The notes: generated from the letters alone by a model not told the origin. DNA of 35,360 nt from JBEBSD01 sp040394475 (GCA_040394475.1 JBEBSD010000063.1:1-35360); one strand, 5' to 3'. Numbered from the stretch's first letter, positions 16,890 through 25,591 are shown. Translations and numbers: made by a program.

Positions 16890-17591
16890 ATGGTCCGTCA
16901 CCTTCCCAATCTGATCACCTGTGCCAACCTGCTCTGCGGTTGTATCGGGCTTGTGCAGGTATTTCAGGGGCAGCTGGTAACGGCTTCCTGGCTGATCATC
17001 CTGGCCGCTGTTTTTGATTTCCTTGACGGATTTGCGGCGCGCCGCCTGAAGGCCTTTTCACCCATTGGGAAGGACCTGGACTCGCTGGCAGACGTGGTGA
17101 CCTTCGGCGTCCTGCCGGCCGCAATAATTTACCATTACCTGAGCGAAACATTGACAGGAAGCAGCGAAACCTGGGTTCCGTACCTGGCATTTTCCCTTGC
17201 AGTCTTTTCGGCATTGAGACTCGCCGTATTTAATAACGACCCGCGCCAGTCCGACGTGTTTATCGGATTGCCCACACCCGCCAACGGGCTTTTGATTGCT
17301 TCTTTTCCCCTGATTTTCCGGCAATACCCGGATATCGCGGTGCTGCCGGGTGATCCGGCGGCGCTCTGGCTGGTTTTTGTAGCCCTTATGTCGTGGCTGC
17401 TGGTGGCGGAGCTGCCGTTAATTGCCTTTAAGTTTAAGACGTTTGACTGGAAAGGAAACGAAGTACGCTACAGCCTGATCCTGGTAGCCCTTGTGCTCCT
17501 GGCCCTGTTGAAAATTGCCGCAGTGCCGCTGATCGTGCTGGTGTATGTGTTAATTTCCTGGGTTGTAGGTTTAAGAAAAAGAAAAATCTAA
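16890..17591 (+). CDS. pssA: CDP-diacylglycerol--serine O-phosphatidyltransferase
   Basis: The 233-residue integral membrane protein contains the complete CDP-alcohol phosphotransferase motif DG(x)2AR(x)8G(x)3D(x)3D, from D46 to D68. The opening LPNLITCANLLCGCIGL and the segment DSLADVVTFGVLPA are typical of type II PssA. Several membrane helices follow. It makes phosphatidylserine from CDP-diacylglycerol and serine, the precursor of phosphatidylethanolamine. fabH follows after 13 bases, so fatty acid initiation and phospholipid head-group synthesis are probably co-transcribed. Confidence 0.93.
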   Translation: MVRHLPNLITCANLLCGCIGLVQVFQGQLVTASWLIILAAVFDFLDGFAARRLKAFSPIGKDLDSLADVVTFGVLPAAIIYHYLSETLTGSSETWVPYLAFSLAVFSALRLAVFNNDPRQSDVFIGLPTPANGLLIASFPLIFRQYPDIAVLPGDPAALWLVFVALMSWLLVAELPLIAFKFKTFDWKGNEVRYSLILVALVLLALLKIAAVPLIVLVYVLISWVVGLRKRKI

Positions 17592-17604
17592 CATCAGTAC
17601 GTTT

Positions 17605-18609
17605 ATGCCATATTCACGCATTACCGGATTAGGTCATTATGTTCCGGATACGATCATTACCAACGATGACCTGAAGCAATGGATGGAGACCTCCGATGAA
17701 TGGATACAGGAGCGGACAGGAATCCGGGAAAGAAGGTGGTTTACGTACGGAAAAGACACCAACGCCAGTATGGCAACCGCCGCCTCCCGGCAGGCCATGG
17801 AACGGGCAGGGGTGACCACGGATGAGATTGACATGATCGTGTACGCGACCATTACCCCCGACTATTATTTTCCCGGTTCTGCATTTTTGATGCAGCGGGA
17901 ACTGGGAATGGCCACCAAGCCCGTCATCGACGTCCGCCAGCAATGCTCGGGTTTTGTATATGCCCTTTCGGTGGCCGATCAGTTTATCCGGTCGGGAATG
18001 TACCGGAAAGTGCTGGTGGTAGGTTCGGAGATACAATCCTCGTGGATCAACCGGAGTACGGAAGGCCGGAACGTGGCGGTCATTTTCGGCGACGGCGCCG
18101 GTGCTGCCGTAGTAGAGGCTACGGCGGGTCAGGGTGAAAGCGGGATCCTTTCCACGCATTTGCATGCCGATGGCCGGTTTGCGGAAGATTTGTATGTAAA
18201 AGATCCCGGGGGCAGCCGTCCGGGACGATCGGCCAGTCCGGAAATGTTCGAAGCCGGTGGTTTCGATGTGGTGATGAACGGGAACACGGTATTCAAACAT
18301 GCCGTGATCCGGTTCGGGGAGGTGATCCGGGAAGCCCTGGACGCCAATCAGTTCCAGGCGGAAGATATCGATTTGCTGATTCCGCACCAGGCCAATATCC
18401 GTATCAGCGAATACATCCGGCAGCAGATGGGGCTTCCGGAGGAAAAGGTGGTAAACAACATCCAGCGTTACGGGAATACCACGGCCGCCTCTATTCCGAT
18501 CGCCTGGTCAGAGGCCTGGGAACAGGGACGGGTGAAGGAAGGGGACCTGATTTGCCTGGCGGCTTTCGGAAGTGGTTTTACATGGGCTTCGGCACTGGTT
18601 CGCTGGTAA
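17605..18609 (+). CDS. fabH: 3-oxoacyl-ACP synthase III (FabH)
   Basis: The 334-residue thiolase-fold enzyme has the catalytic triad in its expected places: Cys114 in RQQCSGFVYAL, His261 in IPHQANIRI and Asn291 in RYGNTTAASIPIA. FabH condenses acetyl-CoA or branched acyl-CoA with malonyl-ACP to begin fatty acid synthesis. The active-site neighbourhood QQCSG and an insertion around 196-215 suggest one of the FabH-like paralogues common in Bacteroidota, so a specialised ketosynthase III is not excluded. Neighbours are pssA upstream (13 bases) and an Omp85 protein downstream (38 bases). Confidence 0.9.
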   Translation: MPYSRITGLGHYVPDTIITNDDLKQWMETSDEWIQERTGIRERRWFTYGKDTNASMATAASRQAMERAGVTTDEIDMIVYATITPDYYFPGSAFLMQRELGMATKPVIDVRQQCSGFVYALSVADQFIRSGMYRKVLVVGSEIQSSWINRSTEGRNVAVIFGDGAGAAVVEATAGQGESGILSTHLHADGRFAEDLYVKDPGGSRPGRSASPEMFEAGGFDVVMNGNTVFKHAVIRFGEVIREALDANQFQAEDIDLLIPHQANIRISEYIRQQMGLPEEKVVNNIQRYGNTTAASIPIAWSEAWEQGRVKEGDLICLAAFGSGFTWASALVRW

Positions 18610-18647
18610 CGGGCGCCTTGTAGTAAAACCGTATTGGCAGGTTATTA

Positions 18648-20072
18648 ATGAATGTTTACGTGGTATATTTTCGGGAACGGTGGGGGAGATGCCTCTTTTT
18701 TATGGGATGGCTGTTGTTGCCCGATAAGGCAGGAGGCCAGGTAGATACACTCCGTACGGTAACGGTCAGTGACGTCTGCCTGGAAGGTAATTACCGGACC
18801 CGGGAATACATTGTTTTCCGGGAGCTTGCACTCCAGCGGGGAGATACCATTCCGCTTCATCAATTAGCCGGCCTCCTGGAGATCGACCGCCGGAAGGTGG
18901 TGAATACCAATTTATTTATCAGTGTAGAGGCGCAACCGGAGTTTTCGGAGGATTCGGCTACCGTACAGATCAACCTGCTCCTGAAGGAGCGATGGTACTT
19001 TCTGGGAGTCCCGGTGTTTCAGCTGGCCGATCGCAATTTCAATGAATGGTGGTACGACCGCAACCGGGATTTTCGGCGTATCACTTATGGTGGCTATTTA
19101 AGCTACGGCAACGTGACCGGACGGGGCGACCGGCTCCGGGCGCTGGTCGAACTGGGGTTTATCCCGAAGTACGAGCTCTCATACTCGATTCCCTATATCG
19201 ACCGGAAAATGCGGCTGGGGCTGATAGGGGGTGTTTCGTATAGCACCAATAAGTCGCTGCCCTTTCAGACATGGAACGATAAACTGGATTTCCTGAACAG
19301 CGAAGCCATCACCCGACGCCGGTTTTACACGTTCCTGGCCGGTACCTACCGCAGCCGGTTTTACGGCTACCATTCCCTGGATCTCCGCTGGAATTCGGCC
19401 ACGGTCGCGGATACCGTACTCCGGCTGAATCCCCGGTACCTTTCCGAAGGAAATACGCAGCAGTTTTTCCAGTTGACGTATTCGTACAGTTACGATAAAC
19501 GGGATATCGGTCAGTACCCCCTGCGGGGACACCTGTTTACCATCCAGGCCAGCAAGCGGGGCCTGCTGCCGGGTGATGATGTCAATCAGGGATACCTGTA
19601 CGGGGTCTTTAAACAGTACGTCCCATTGTCTGAAAAGTGGTATTTCAATACTACACTGCGTTTGCGTACGGCGTTCCCGGCAAAACACCCTTATGTCAAC
19701 ATGGTAGGGCTGGGCTACCGGCTCGACCTGGTACGGGGGTATGAGCTGTATGTGATCGACGGACAGCATTACGGCTTGTCCCAGAATGAACTCAAGTATA
19801 AGCTTTTTGATATCAAGAAAACCTTTCAGTGGCTGCCGCGCCAATTCGGAACGATTCCGTTGGCCGTGTATATCAATTCGTTTGGTGATCTTGGCTATAT
19901 CAGAAACCCGTATCCGGAATGGAGCAACAGTAAACTGAGCAACCGGCTGCTGGCCGGTACAGGCGTCGGACTGGATCTGGTTACCTTTTATAATATGGTC
20001 TACCGCCTGAATTACACCTTTAACAGCGAAGGGGAGCAGCGCCTCTTCTTTGTGGTGGCGAGGGAATTTTAA
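18648..20072 (+). CDS. Small BamA/TamA-family (Omp85) outer membrane protein
   Basis: The 474-residue protein has an N-terminal hydrophobic signal (about 14-30), one POTRA-like domain (about 37-112, including LEIDRRKVVNTNLF) and a beta-barrel to the end. The last strand closes with phenylalanine (VVAREF), as Bam substrates do. Canonical BamA has five POTRA domains and about 800 residues, so this is a minimal Omp85 relative, similar to the single- or few-POTRA BamA/TamA-family proteins of Bacteroidota. It probably exports or inserts a protein or lipid at the outer membrane. The location after pssA and fabH supports an envelope role. I see no attached patatin or other enzyme domain. Confidence 0.85.
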   Translation: MNVYVVYFRERWGRCLFFMGWLLLPDKAGGQVDTLRTVTVSDVCLEGNYRTREYIVFRELALQRGDTIPLHQLAGLLEIDRRKVVNTNLFISVEAQPEFSEDSATVQINLLLKERWYFLGVPVFQLADRNFNEWWYDRNRDFRRITYGGYLSYGNVTGRGDRLRALVELGFIPKYELSYSIPYIDRKMRLGLIGGVSYSTNKSLPFQTWNDKLDFLNSEAITRRRFYTFLAGTYRSRFYGYHSLDLRWNSATVADTVLRLNPRYLSEGNTQQFFQLTYSYSYDKRDIGQYPLRGHLFTIQASKRGLLPGDDVNQGYLYGVFKQYVPLSEKWYFNTTLRLRTAFPAKHPYVNMVGLGYRLDLVRGYELYVIDGQHYGLSQNELKYKLFDIKKTFQWLPRQFGTIPLAVYINSFGDLGYIRNPYPEWSNSKLSNRLLAGTGVGLDLVTFYNMVYRLNYTFNSEGEQRLFFVVAREF

Positions 20073-20239
20073 ACCGAATATTTTTCCCGCTGAAGGGGCT
20101 TCTTTGTCAAAAATGTTGTATTTTCACATCATCCCGGTACTTAATGATGGTGAAAGATTCACGGCTTTTCCGGAACTTTGTCATTCGGGGAAAATCCGGT
20201 TAAAACGAAGCGCAAATTTAAACAGCAACTACCAGTAAA

Positions 20240-20818
20240 ATGCCAAACCTGCACCTGCGTGTTATGGGTTACCTGTTGGGGACAGGCCTATTTCTTTCTG
20301 CCTGTAATTCGGGAAGTTCCGGTAAAAGAGGAGGGGAGGAGGCCGTCCGGGAGCCTGCCGGGAGCAGCAGTGTGGAATCCGAACTGCTGTTGATGATCCT
20401 GGGTGATTTTAAAGACGGAATGTTCCGGGGAGTGTCGCTGGGGAACACGAAAGACCAGGTGAAACTGACGGAAACCTTTGAATTGTTTGAGGAATCGGAT
20501 TTTCAGCTGGGGTTTACTCACGATACCCGGCAACTGGAAACCGTGGATGTCTATTACTTCTTTTCGAAAGACAAAGCAGTGGTTGACAAGATTGTGGTAG
20601 ATGTTTTTTTGAACAGCAAGGCCGCTACCGATCAGTTATGGTCCGAAACGGTCCGGTATTATACGAAAGCCTACGGGGAACCGTCGGCAGCGGGAAGTAC
20701 CCGGATCAATTGGCAGCAGGAACAGTTTAAACTAGACCTGGAGAATGTAACCAACGGCATTGACAATGGGCTGAAACTCACATTTGCACCCCTGAAAATA
20801 GTAGTAGCAATCAACTAA
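20240..20818 (+). CDS. Lipoprotein of unknown function
   Basis: I do not recognise a family. The 192-residue protein has a type II signal peptide with lipobox LSAC (19-22) followed by a low-complexity Gly/Ser/Glu linker (23-45). The rest is a compact alpha/beta domain of about 140 residues, with FRGVSLGNTKDQVKLTE near its start and alternating strands rich in aromatic residues. The G-x-x-L/S-G-x-x-K-x-x-V pattern near the domain start is common in small envelope-associated domains. It is 7 bases before the cyclophilin gene, so the two are likely co-transcribed. A 167-base gap precedes it. Confidence 0.72.
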   Translation: MPNLHLRVMGYLLGTGLFLSACNSGSSGKRGGEEAVREPAGSSSVESELLLMILGDFKDGMFRGVSLGNTKDQVKLTETFELFEESDFQLGFTHDTRQLETVDVYYFFSKDKAVVDKIVVDVFLNSKAATDQLWSETVRYYTKAYGEPSAAGSTRINWQQEQFKLDLENVTNGIDNGLKLTFAPLKIVVAIN

Positions 20819-20825
20819 AACACGT

Positions 20826-21548
20826 ATGTTTCAACAAACAGGTATTTCCCTGTTCCTGCTGTTGCTGGCAGGAAGTACGGCCTTTGGCCAGGAGCGTAAA
20901 GTCCGAAAATTACCGGCTAAAAAAGACTATCTCATCACCATCCAGACGGGGAAAGGCGACATGCTGCTGGTGTTATCGGAGAAAACACCGTTGCACCGCG
21001 CGAATTTTGTCAGATTGGCGGAGGAAGGCTTTTATGACGGGTTGCTTTTTCACCGGGTGATCGAAAACTTTATGATCCAGGGAGGAGATCCGGAATCTAA
21101 AAATGCAAAACAGGGAGCATTACTGGGAGGCGGGACCTATGGAGAACGGATCCCGGCGGAATTTGTGCCGGAACTCTTTCACCGGAAAGGAGCATTGGCA
21201 GCGGCAAGGGATAATAACCCTCAGAAAGCTTCCAGCGGCTGCCAGTTTTATATCGTACAGGGCCGGAAATGGACCGATGCGGAGCTGAAGACACAAGCAG
21301 CCAGGGCCGGCCGAGAAATTACCGCGGCCCAACAGGAAGTGTACCGGACAGCAGGCGGCGCACCGCATCTGGACGGCGCCTATACGGTATTCGGACAAGT
21401 GGTTGAAGGGCTGGAGGTCATTGATAAAATCGCCGCCGGAAAAGTGGACGAGCGCAGCCGGCCGGAGGAAGATGAAGCGATGAAAAAAGTATCGGTGGCC
21501 GTCTGGAAAAAGAAAAAAATTACGAAGAAATTCAACTATAACTATTGA
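20826..21548 (+). CDS. Periplasmic cyclophilin-type peptidyl-prolyl isomerase
   Basis: The 240-residue protein has a signal peptide (1-21, ending AFGQ) and a cyclophilin domain. Key signatures are LLFHRVIENFMIQGGDP (73-89, with catalytic Arg77), ALAAARDNNP and SSGCQFYIVQG. The closing strand is DGAYTVFGQVVEG. An insertion of about 35 residues rich in Ala/Glu/Arg separates the last two motifs, as in other Bacteroidota homologues. It isomerises prolyl bonds and helps fold exported proteins. Its stop codon overlaps the TTG start of the next gene by 4 bases. Confidence 0.92.
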   Translation: MFQQTGISLFLLLLAGSTAFGQERKVRKLPAKKDYLITIQTGKGDMLLVLSEKTPLHRANFVRLAEEGFYDGLLFHRVIENFMIQGGDPESKNAKQGALLGGGTYGERIPAEFVPELFHRKGALAAARDNNPQKASSGCQFYIVQGRKWTDAELKTQAARAGREITAAQQEVYRTAGGAPHLDGAYTVFGQVVEGLEVIDKIAAGKVDERSRPEEDEAMKKVSVAVWKKKKITKKFNYNY

Positions 21549-22474
21549 GTACGGATTTGAAGAAAAAGCGCATCTTAATCACAGGGTCGAATGGCCTGTT
21601 AGGCCAGAAACTGATCGGATTGTTACGGGACCGTCCGACTGTTGCAGTCATTGCCACCGCAAGAGGCGCTAACCGGCTGCCTTTTGAGGGAGGCTACGAC
21701 TACTATTCCATGGACATCACAAACGGCGGGGAAGTCCGGGAAGTGTTCCGGCTGGCCGAACCGGATGTCGTGATCCATACGGCGGCCATGACGAATGTAG
21801 ATCAGTGCGAAAATGAAAAAGAGGCCTGCTGGAAACAGAACGTGACAGCGGTTGAAGGGTTGCTGCAGGCCTGCAGCGAACAGGATGTTTTTTTGGTGCA
21901 CCTGTCTACCGATTTTATTTTCGACGGAACTGAAGGACCCTATACGGAAGAGGCTGCGCCTAACCCGGTAAGTTTTTATGGCTGGAGCAAGTATGCCGCC
22001 GAAAAGGCCGTGATGCATGCACCGGTCCGGTGGGCCATCGCCAGAACCGTGCTGGTGTATGGCATCGCGCACGATATGAGCCGCAGTAATATTATTCTTT
22101 GGGTCAAAAAATCACTGGAAGAAGGCAAAGCCATCCAGGTGGTAACCGATCAATGGCGTTCCCCGACCCTGGCAGAAGACCTGGCGGAAGGATGCTTCCT
22201 GATCGCGGATAAGGAGGCGACAGGCGTCTTTAATATCTCGGGAAAAGACCTCCTGACCCCTTACGAGATGGCCTGTATGACGGCCGGTTATTTTCAGCTG
22301 GATGCTTCCCTGATCCGGAAGGCGGATGCCGCTACATTCCGGCAACCGGCCAGAAGACCTCCCAGGACCGGGTTTATTCTCGAAAAGGCCAGGCGCGAGC
22401 TGGGGTATGCTCCCCGCAGTTTCCAGGAAGGTATTGACCTGCTGGCAACCCAATTGTCGGATAAGGTGCGGTAA
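21545..22474 (+). CDS. RmlD-like NAD(P)-dependent sugar-nucleotide reductase (extended SDR)
   Basis: The 309-residue protein is an extended short-chain dehydrogenase: nucleotide motif TGSNGLLGQ (13-21), STD (121-123) and YGWSK (145-149) as the Ser/Tyr/Lys catalytic set. Overall order and spacing match RmlD, dTDP-4-dehydrorhamnose reductase. The other rhamnose genes (rmlA, B, C) are absent here, so a related NDP-sugar or S-adenosylmethionine-synthetase-beta-like role is possible. Translation appears to begin at a TTG (21545) that overlaps the cyclophilin stop (TTGA), since no in-frame ATG or GTG precedes the Rossmann motif. A strong hairpin follows the gene. Confidence 0.85.
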   Translation: MSTDLKKKRILITGSNGLLGQKLIGLLRDRPTVAVIATARGANRLPFEGGYDYYSMDITNGGEVREVFRLAEPDVVIHTAAMTNVDQCENEKEACWKQNVTAVEGLLQACSEQDVFLVHLSTDFIFDGTEGPYTEEAAPNPVSFYGWSKYAAEKAVMHAPVRWAIARTVLVYGIAHDMSRSNIILWVKKSLEEGKAIQVVTDQWRSPTLAEDLAEGCFLIADKEATGVFNISGKDLLTPYEMACMTAGYFQLDASLIRKADAATFRQPARRPPRTGFILEKARRELGYAPRSFQEGIDLLATQLSDKVR

Positions 22475-22481
22475 GAAAACA

Positions 22482-22509
22482 AGCAGCTGTTGATCGGGCA
22501 ACAGCTGCT
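22482..22509. terminator. Bidirectional terminator hairpin between convergent genes
   Basis: AGCAGCTGTTG (22482-22492) and CAACAGCTGCT (22499-22509) form a perfect 11-bp stem around a 6-base loop. It lies between the + strand SDR gene (ends 22474) and the minus strand LytTR gene (ends 22580). On the minus strand the hairpin is followed by TGTTTTCTT, a T-rich run. The + side lacks a T-run, so termination may be stronger for the LytTR transcript. Confidence 0.7.
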
Positions 22510-22579
22510 GTCAGTCTACTTAACCCACTTAAAAGTACAATGGTGTGGATACTTTAAAAGGGTGTGGACAATTAAGTCC

Positions 22580-22942
22580 TTACAATACTTCGCTCAGCCT
22601 TTCGGCAACTTCTTTACACTTTCTCCGGGAAATAGATACTTCCTTGCCACCGGCCATTTTGATGGTCCTGTCCTGGTTGATAACATTGACGATATGTCCT
22701 GTGTTGATCAGGTAGGATTTGTGGACCCTTAAGAAACTCTCGTTCAGGTAAATCTGAAGGTTTTTTAAGGTCTTGGATACCAGGTATTTTTTGCCGGAAT
22801 GCGTATAAATGTGCGTGTAGTTTCCGTCTCCTTCCAGACAAGAAATCTCCAACGGCGACAATAAGATGGTGTTTTTAATGAGGTGGACAGGGATGCCTGC
22901 AAATTTTAATGTTTCGGGAACATTTGGGATGGAAAAGTTCAT
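22580..22942 (-). CDS. Stand-alone LytTR DNA-binding regulator
   Basis: The 120-residue protein is almost entirely a LytTR domain (about 25-118). It contains the typical ISCLEGDGNYTHIYT opening, SKTLKNLQIYL, FLRVHKSYLINTGHI and the C-terminal SISRRKCKEV segment. In most bacteria this domain follows a response-regulator receiver. Here there is no receiver, no membrane segment and no sensor domain, and no histidine kinase gene is adjacent. It is therefore a minimal transcription factor, whose signal input is unknown. An AGTTGA direct repeat upstream (22957-22974) resembles half-sites of LytTR binding and could mean autoregulation. The gene faces the RmlD-like gene across a terminator. Confidence 0.9.
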   Translation of the reverse strand: MNFSIPNVPETLKFAGIPVHLIKNTILLSPLEISCLEGDGNYTHIYTHSGKKYLVSKTLKNLQIYLNESFLRVHKSYLINTGHIVNVINQDRTIKMAGGKEVSISRRKCKEVAERLSEVL

Positions 22943-23306
22943 AACAGTGACGTTTGAGTTGATTATTTAGTTGACGCTATCAGTAAAGGAATGTGATGTA
23001 AATGTAGCGTGTTCCGGGTAGAACGAAAAATTACAGCAATCACTAATGGTTTGATAAGTTGCTTATGGTCAATTGGTTATTGTTTTGTGGATCTGAAAAA
23101 CAGGTAGTTTAACGGTCGGAATCACGCAATTTTACGTATATGGGAAACGGAGGCGTTGAAGGCCGTCGGGAGCCTGTTCTCCCCGATTTGCACGGGGAAA
23201 TTCCGGAAACAGCACCAGGATCGCTTAAACATTGATTATATTTGCCCGTTAAACCAGCCTATGTAAAGAGCGTTATCGCCGGCTGAATTCATTACTGAAA
23301 TTGATT
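22943..23306. other. 364-bp intergenic region between lytTR and pheS
   Basis: This is a divergent promoter region without a gene I can support. It holds an AGTTGA repeat at 22957-22962 and 22969-22974, a small GC hairpin (CCCCG at 23181-23185 with CGGGG at 23193-23197) and the pheS -7 element at 23237-23244. The middle part (22980-23160) is AT-rich without a visible motif. Confidence 0.5.
23237..23244 (+). promoter_or_regulatory. -7 promoter element for pheS (TATATTTG)
   Basis: Exact match to TAnnTTTG. Transcription would begin near 23251, about 55 bases before the ATG at 23307. No TTG lies at the right distance upstream, so only the -7 half is supported. Confidence 0.4.
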
Positions 23307-24347
23307 ATGATTACCGAACAGGTTAAAGGATTATTAGCAGAAATAGAAAGCTGGAGTGCAGCCAATAAACAAGAACTGGAAGCTTTCAGGCTTCGGTTTA
23401 TTAGTAAAAAGGGGGAAATAGCGGCGCTTTTTGACGCCCTGAAAACAGCGGACCCGGAAGCGAGGAGGGAATTGGGAAGAGAGCTGAACCTGTTGAAAAA
23501 CAGGGCCGTAGAGCTGTTTGAGAATTATAATGCCCAACTGACCGCTACTGTGAAGGACCGGGGCGCAGAGGAGCTGGATATGACCTTGCCGGTGGCCCCT
23601 GACCAGTATGGCAGCCTGCACCCGCTGACGGTCACCCGCCGGCGGATTACAGAGATTTTTGCCAGGATGGGTTTCAATGTGGCAGATGGTCCCGAAATTG
23701 AAACGGACTGGTACAACTTCAGCGCGCTTAATTTTGCCGATAACCATCCGGCAAGAGAGATGCAGGATACTTTTTTTATTGAAAAGGGAAAGGGCGCCGT
23801 CAAGGACGATGTCCTGCTAAGGACCCATACGTCGAACGTGCAGGTCCGGTTGATGAACCGGCAGCAACCTCCCATTCGCAGTATTATGCCCGGGCGGGTC
23901 TTTCGCAATGAAGCGATTTCGGCGCGGGCGCATTGTGTATTTCATCAAGTGGAAGGACTGTACATAGACAGGAATGTGAGTTTCAAAGACCTGAAGGATA
24001 CCCTTCTTTATTTTTCCAGAGAGATGTTTGGGCAGGATTCCAAAATCCGTTTACGGCCTTCCTATTTCCCGTTCACGGAACCCAGTGCGGAGATCGATGT
24101 TTCCTGTTTTATTTGCAAGGGAGCGGGATGTAACATTTGCAAGCATTCCGGATGGGTAGAAATTGCCGGATGCGGAATGGTGGATCCCAGTGTACTCGCT
24201 AATTGTGCCATTGACCCGGAAGAGTATACCGGGTTTGCTTTCGGCATGGGCATCGAACGGATTGCGATGTTACGCTATGATATTAAGGACCTGCGGTTGT
24301 TTACGGAAAACGATGTCCGTTTCCTCCGGCAGTTTTCCGGCGCATAA
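23307..24347 (+). CDS. pheS: Phenylalanine--tRNA ligase alpha subunit
   Basis: The 346-residue protein is PheS, the catalytic subunit of the alpha2beta2 class II synthetase. Class II motif 2 is in PGRVFRNEAISARAHCVFHQVEGLY. Motif 3 is in GFAFGMGIERIAMLRYDIKDLRLF near the C-terminus. The N-terminal 80 residues form the tRNA-binding coiled coil. A CxxC-x4-CxxC group (C267, C270, C275, C278) before the GWVEIAGCGMVDP segment looks able to bind zinc. I start at the ATG at 23307 rather than a TTG two codons upstream. pheT is not adjacent, as is usual in Bacteroidota where pheS and pheT are separated. Confidence 0.96.
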   Translation: MITEQVKGLLAEIESWSAANKQELEAFRLRFISKKGEIAALFDALKTADPEARRELGRELNLLKNRAVELFENYNAQLTATVKDRGAEELDMTLPVAPDQYGSLHPLTVTRRRITEIFARMGFNVADGPEIETDWYNFSALNFADNHPAREMQDTFFIEKGKGAVKDDVLLRTHTSNVQVRLMNRQQPPIRSIMPGRVFRNEAISARAHCVFHQVEGLYIDRNVSFKDLKDTLLYFSREMFGQDSKIRLRPSYFPFTEPSAEIDVSCFICKGAGCNICKHSGWVEIAGCGMVDPSVLANCAIDPEEYTGFAFGMGIERIAMLRYDIKDLRLFTENDVRFLRQFSGA

Positions 24348-24443
24348 GCGGGTCCTGATACTGCGATTACCTCACATTTCCATCAATCAGGGGTCCCTCC
24401 AGCCCTCCACCGAGGAGCCCTTTAAAGAAGTTGTTGTAACATA

Positions 24444-25526
24444 ATGCGTTGGTTTCGTAAATTATTGGGTTGGGTCAATAGCGGGTTGGCTGTGTATACG
24501 TTGCTGGTGTATGCGCTTTGTTACTGGCCGTCTTCCCTGCATTGGATCACCGGTTTTATGATGCTTTCCCTTCCGTTGCTATTGATCCTTCACGCGGTGA
24601 TACTGACGGTCGGTGTGCTGATGCATGCGGGAAAAAGTGTTCTCGTGAATGCCGTGATGCTATTGCTTTCTTTTCCATTCTGGGCCCGGACCTATCAATT
24701 TCCCAAACCGGAAACAACCGAACCTTCTGAGAAAACCCTCCGTGTGCTGAGCTTTAATGTCCGGACGCTCGGGGTGTACACGCGGGATAAAAGCGCGACG
24801 CCATCGCTGATTTCACCTGACGGACTGCAGTGGCTGAAAGCGGCGGCGCCGGATGTGATTTGTTTGCAGGAAAGCTATCAGGGACCGGCGCACGACCTCA
24901 TTTCCGTGATGAAAGCCCACGGGTATCCGTATGCATTCTTCGCCAAACCTACCAAAAAACGGCGGGACCGGCCGTCGAAAATTGGCTTATCTGTTTTTTC
25001 ACGCTACCCCCTGACTGCTATGCGGGAAGAAAGTTTCGGGCCCCAGAACGGGTTGCTCGGGGCATCGGTTATTGTGGGAACGGATACGATATCGGTGATT
25101 AATATACACTTGCATTCCATGACGCTGCGGTTATATGAGCTTGCGGAACAAAAGGAGCTGGATGGCTTGAAAACGCAGTCCAGACTTGCGCTTCAACGAA
25201 TGAAAGAAGGATTTACCCGGAGAAAGGAGGAGGTAGCGCTCGTTGAAAAGTGGATTGAAGATTCGAAACATCCGGTCATCGTCTGCGGCGATTTTAACGA
25301 AGTCCCTTACAGTTATTCCTATGGCAAACTGACGAAACGGTTACGGAATGCATTCGAGGAAAGAGGAAAAGGCTTTGGGTTTACCTACAATCAGCTCCCG
25401 TATTTTATCCGGATCGATAATCAGTTTTATGACCCGGATAAGTTTGAACTGCATTATTTCAAAACCGACCGGAATGCACGGTTTTCTGATCATTACCCGT
25501 TGCTCGGTGATTACGAATTGCGGTAA
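24444..25526 (+). CDS. Membrane-anchored endonuclease/exonuclease/phosphatase (EEP) family protein
   Basis: The 360-residue protein has three N-terminal membrane segments (about 15-31, 36-60, 66-82) and a soluble EEP domain from about 98. Metal and catalytic motifs are all visible: SFNVRTLG (N105), LQES (E143), the GDFNEVP motif (D283, N285) and FSDHYPL (D349, H350). The family includes DNases, inositol-phosphate phosphatases and sphingomyelinases. Membrane-bound versions are widespread in Bacteroidota and are often located near rhomboid protease or pheS-type housekeeping genes, but their substrate is unknown. The catalytic domain probably faces the periplasm, though the odd number of helices makes the topology uncertain. 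It ends at a strong bidirectional terminator. Confidence 0.88.
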   Translation: MRWFRKLLGWVNSGLAVYTLLVYALCYWPSSLHWITGFMMLSLPLLLILHAVILTVGVLMHAGKSVLVNAVMLLLSFPFWARTYQFPKPETTEPSEKTLRVLSFNVRTLGVYTRDKSATPSLISPDGLQWLKAAAPDVICLQESYQGPAHDLISVMKAHGYPYAFFAKPTKKRRDRPSKIGLSVFSRYPLTAMREESFGPQNGLLGASVIVGTDTISVINIHLHSMTLRLYELAEQKELDGLKTQSRLALQRMKEGFTRRKEEVALVEKWIEDSKHPVIVCGDFNEVPYSYSYGKLTKRLRNAFEERGKGFGFTYNQLPYFIRIDNQFYDPDKFELHYFKTDRNARFSDHYPLLGDYELR

Positions 25527-25529
25527 AAG

Positions 25530-25591
25530 AGGTGTCTGAAAAGCCCTGTTGCGTGTCGTACCGACAGGCTGACGCGGCTTTTCAGACACCT
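25530..25591. terminator. Long bidirectional terminator with nested stem-loops
   Basis: AGGTGTCTGAAAAGCC (25530-25545) and its perfect complement GGCTTTTCAGACACCT (25576-25591) form a 16-bp stem between convergent genes ending at 25526 and 25595. Inside the 30-base loop, TGTCG (25554-25558) and CGACA (25562-25566) form a second hairpin. On the minus strand the stem is followed by CTTTTACC, a short T-rich run. Confidence 0.75.

Noticed and set aside
20073..20239. Possible promoter or small ORF between the Omp85 and lipoprotein genes
   Set aside because: No TAnnTTTG element and no convincing ORF; the short GAAG/CTTC stem near 20090 is too weak for a terminator call.
22490..22732. + strand open frame of 80 codons after the RmlD-like gene
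   Set aside because: It begins within the terminator hairpin and is mostly antisense to the LytTR gene.
24105..24140. CxxC-x4-CxxC cluster in PheS as a novel zinc site
   Set aside because: Similar cysteine groups before the GWxEIxGxGMV segment are, from memory, common in bacterial PheS proteins, so it is not unusual.
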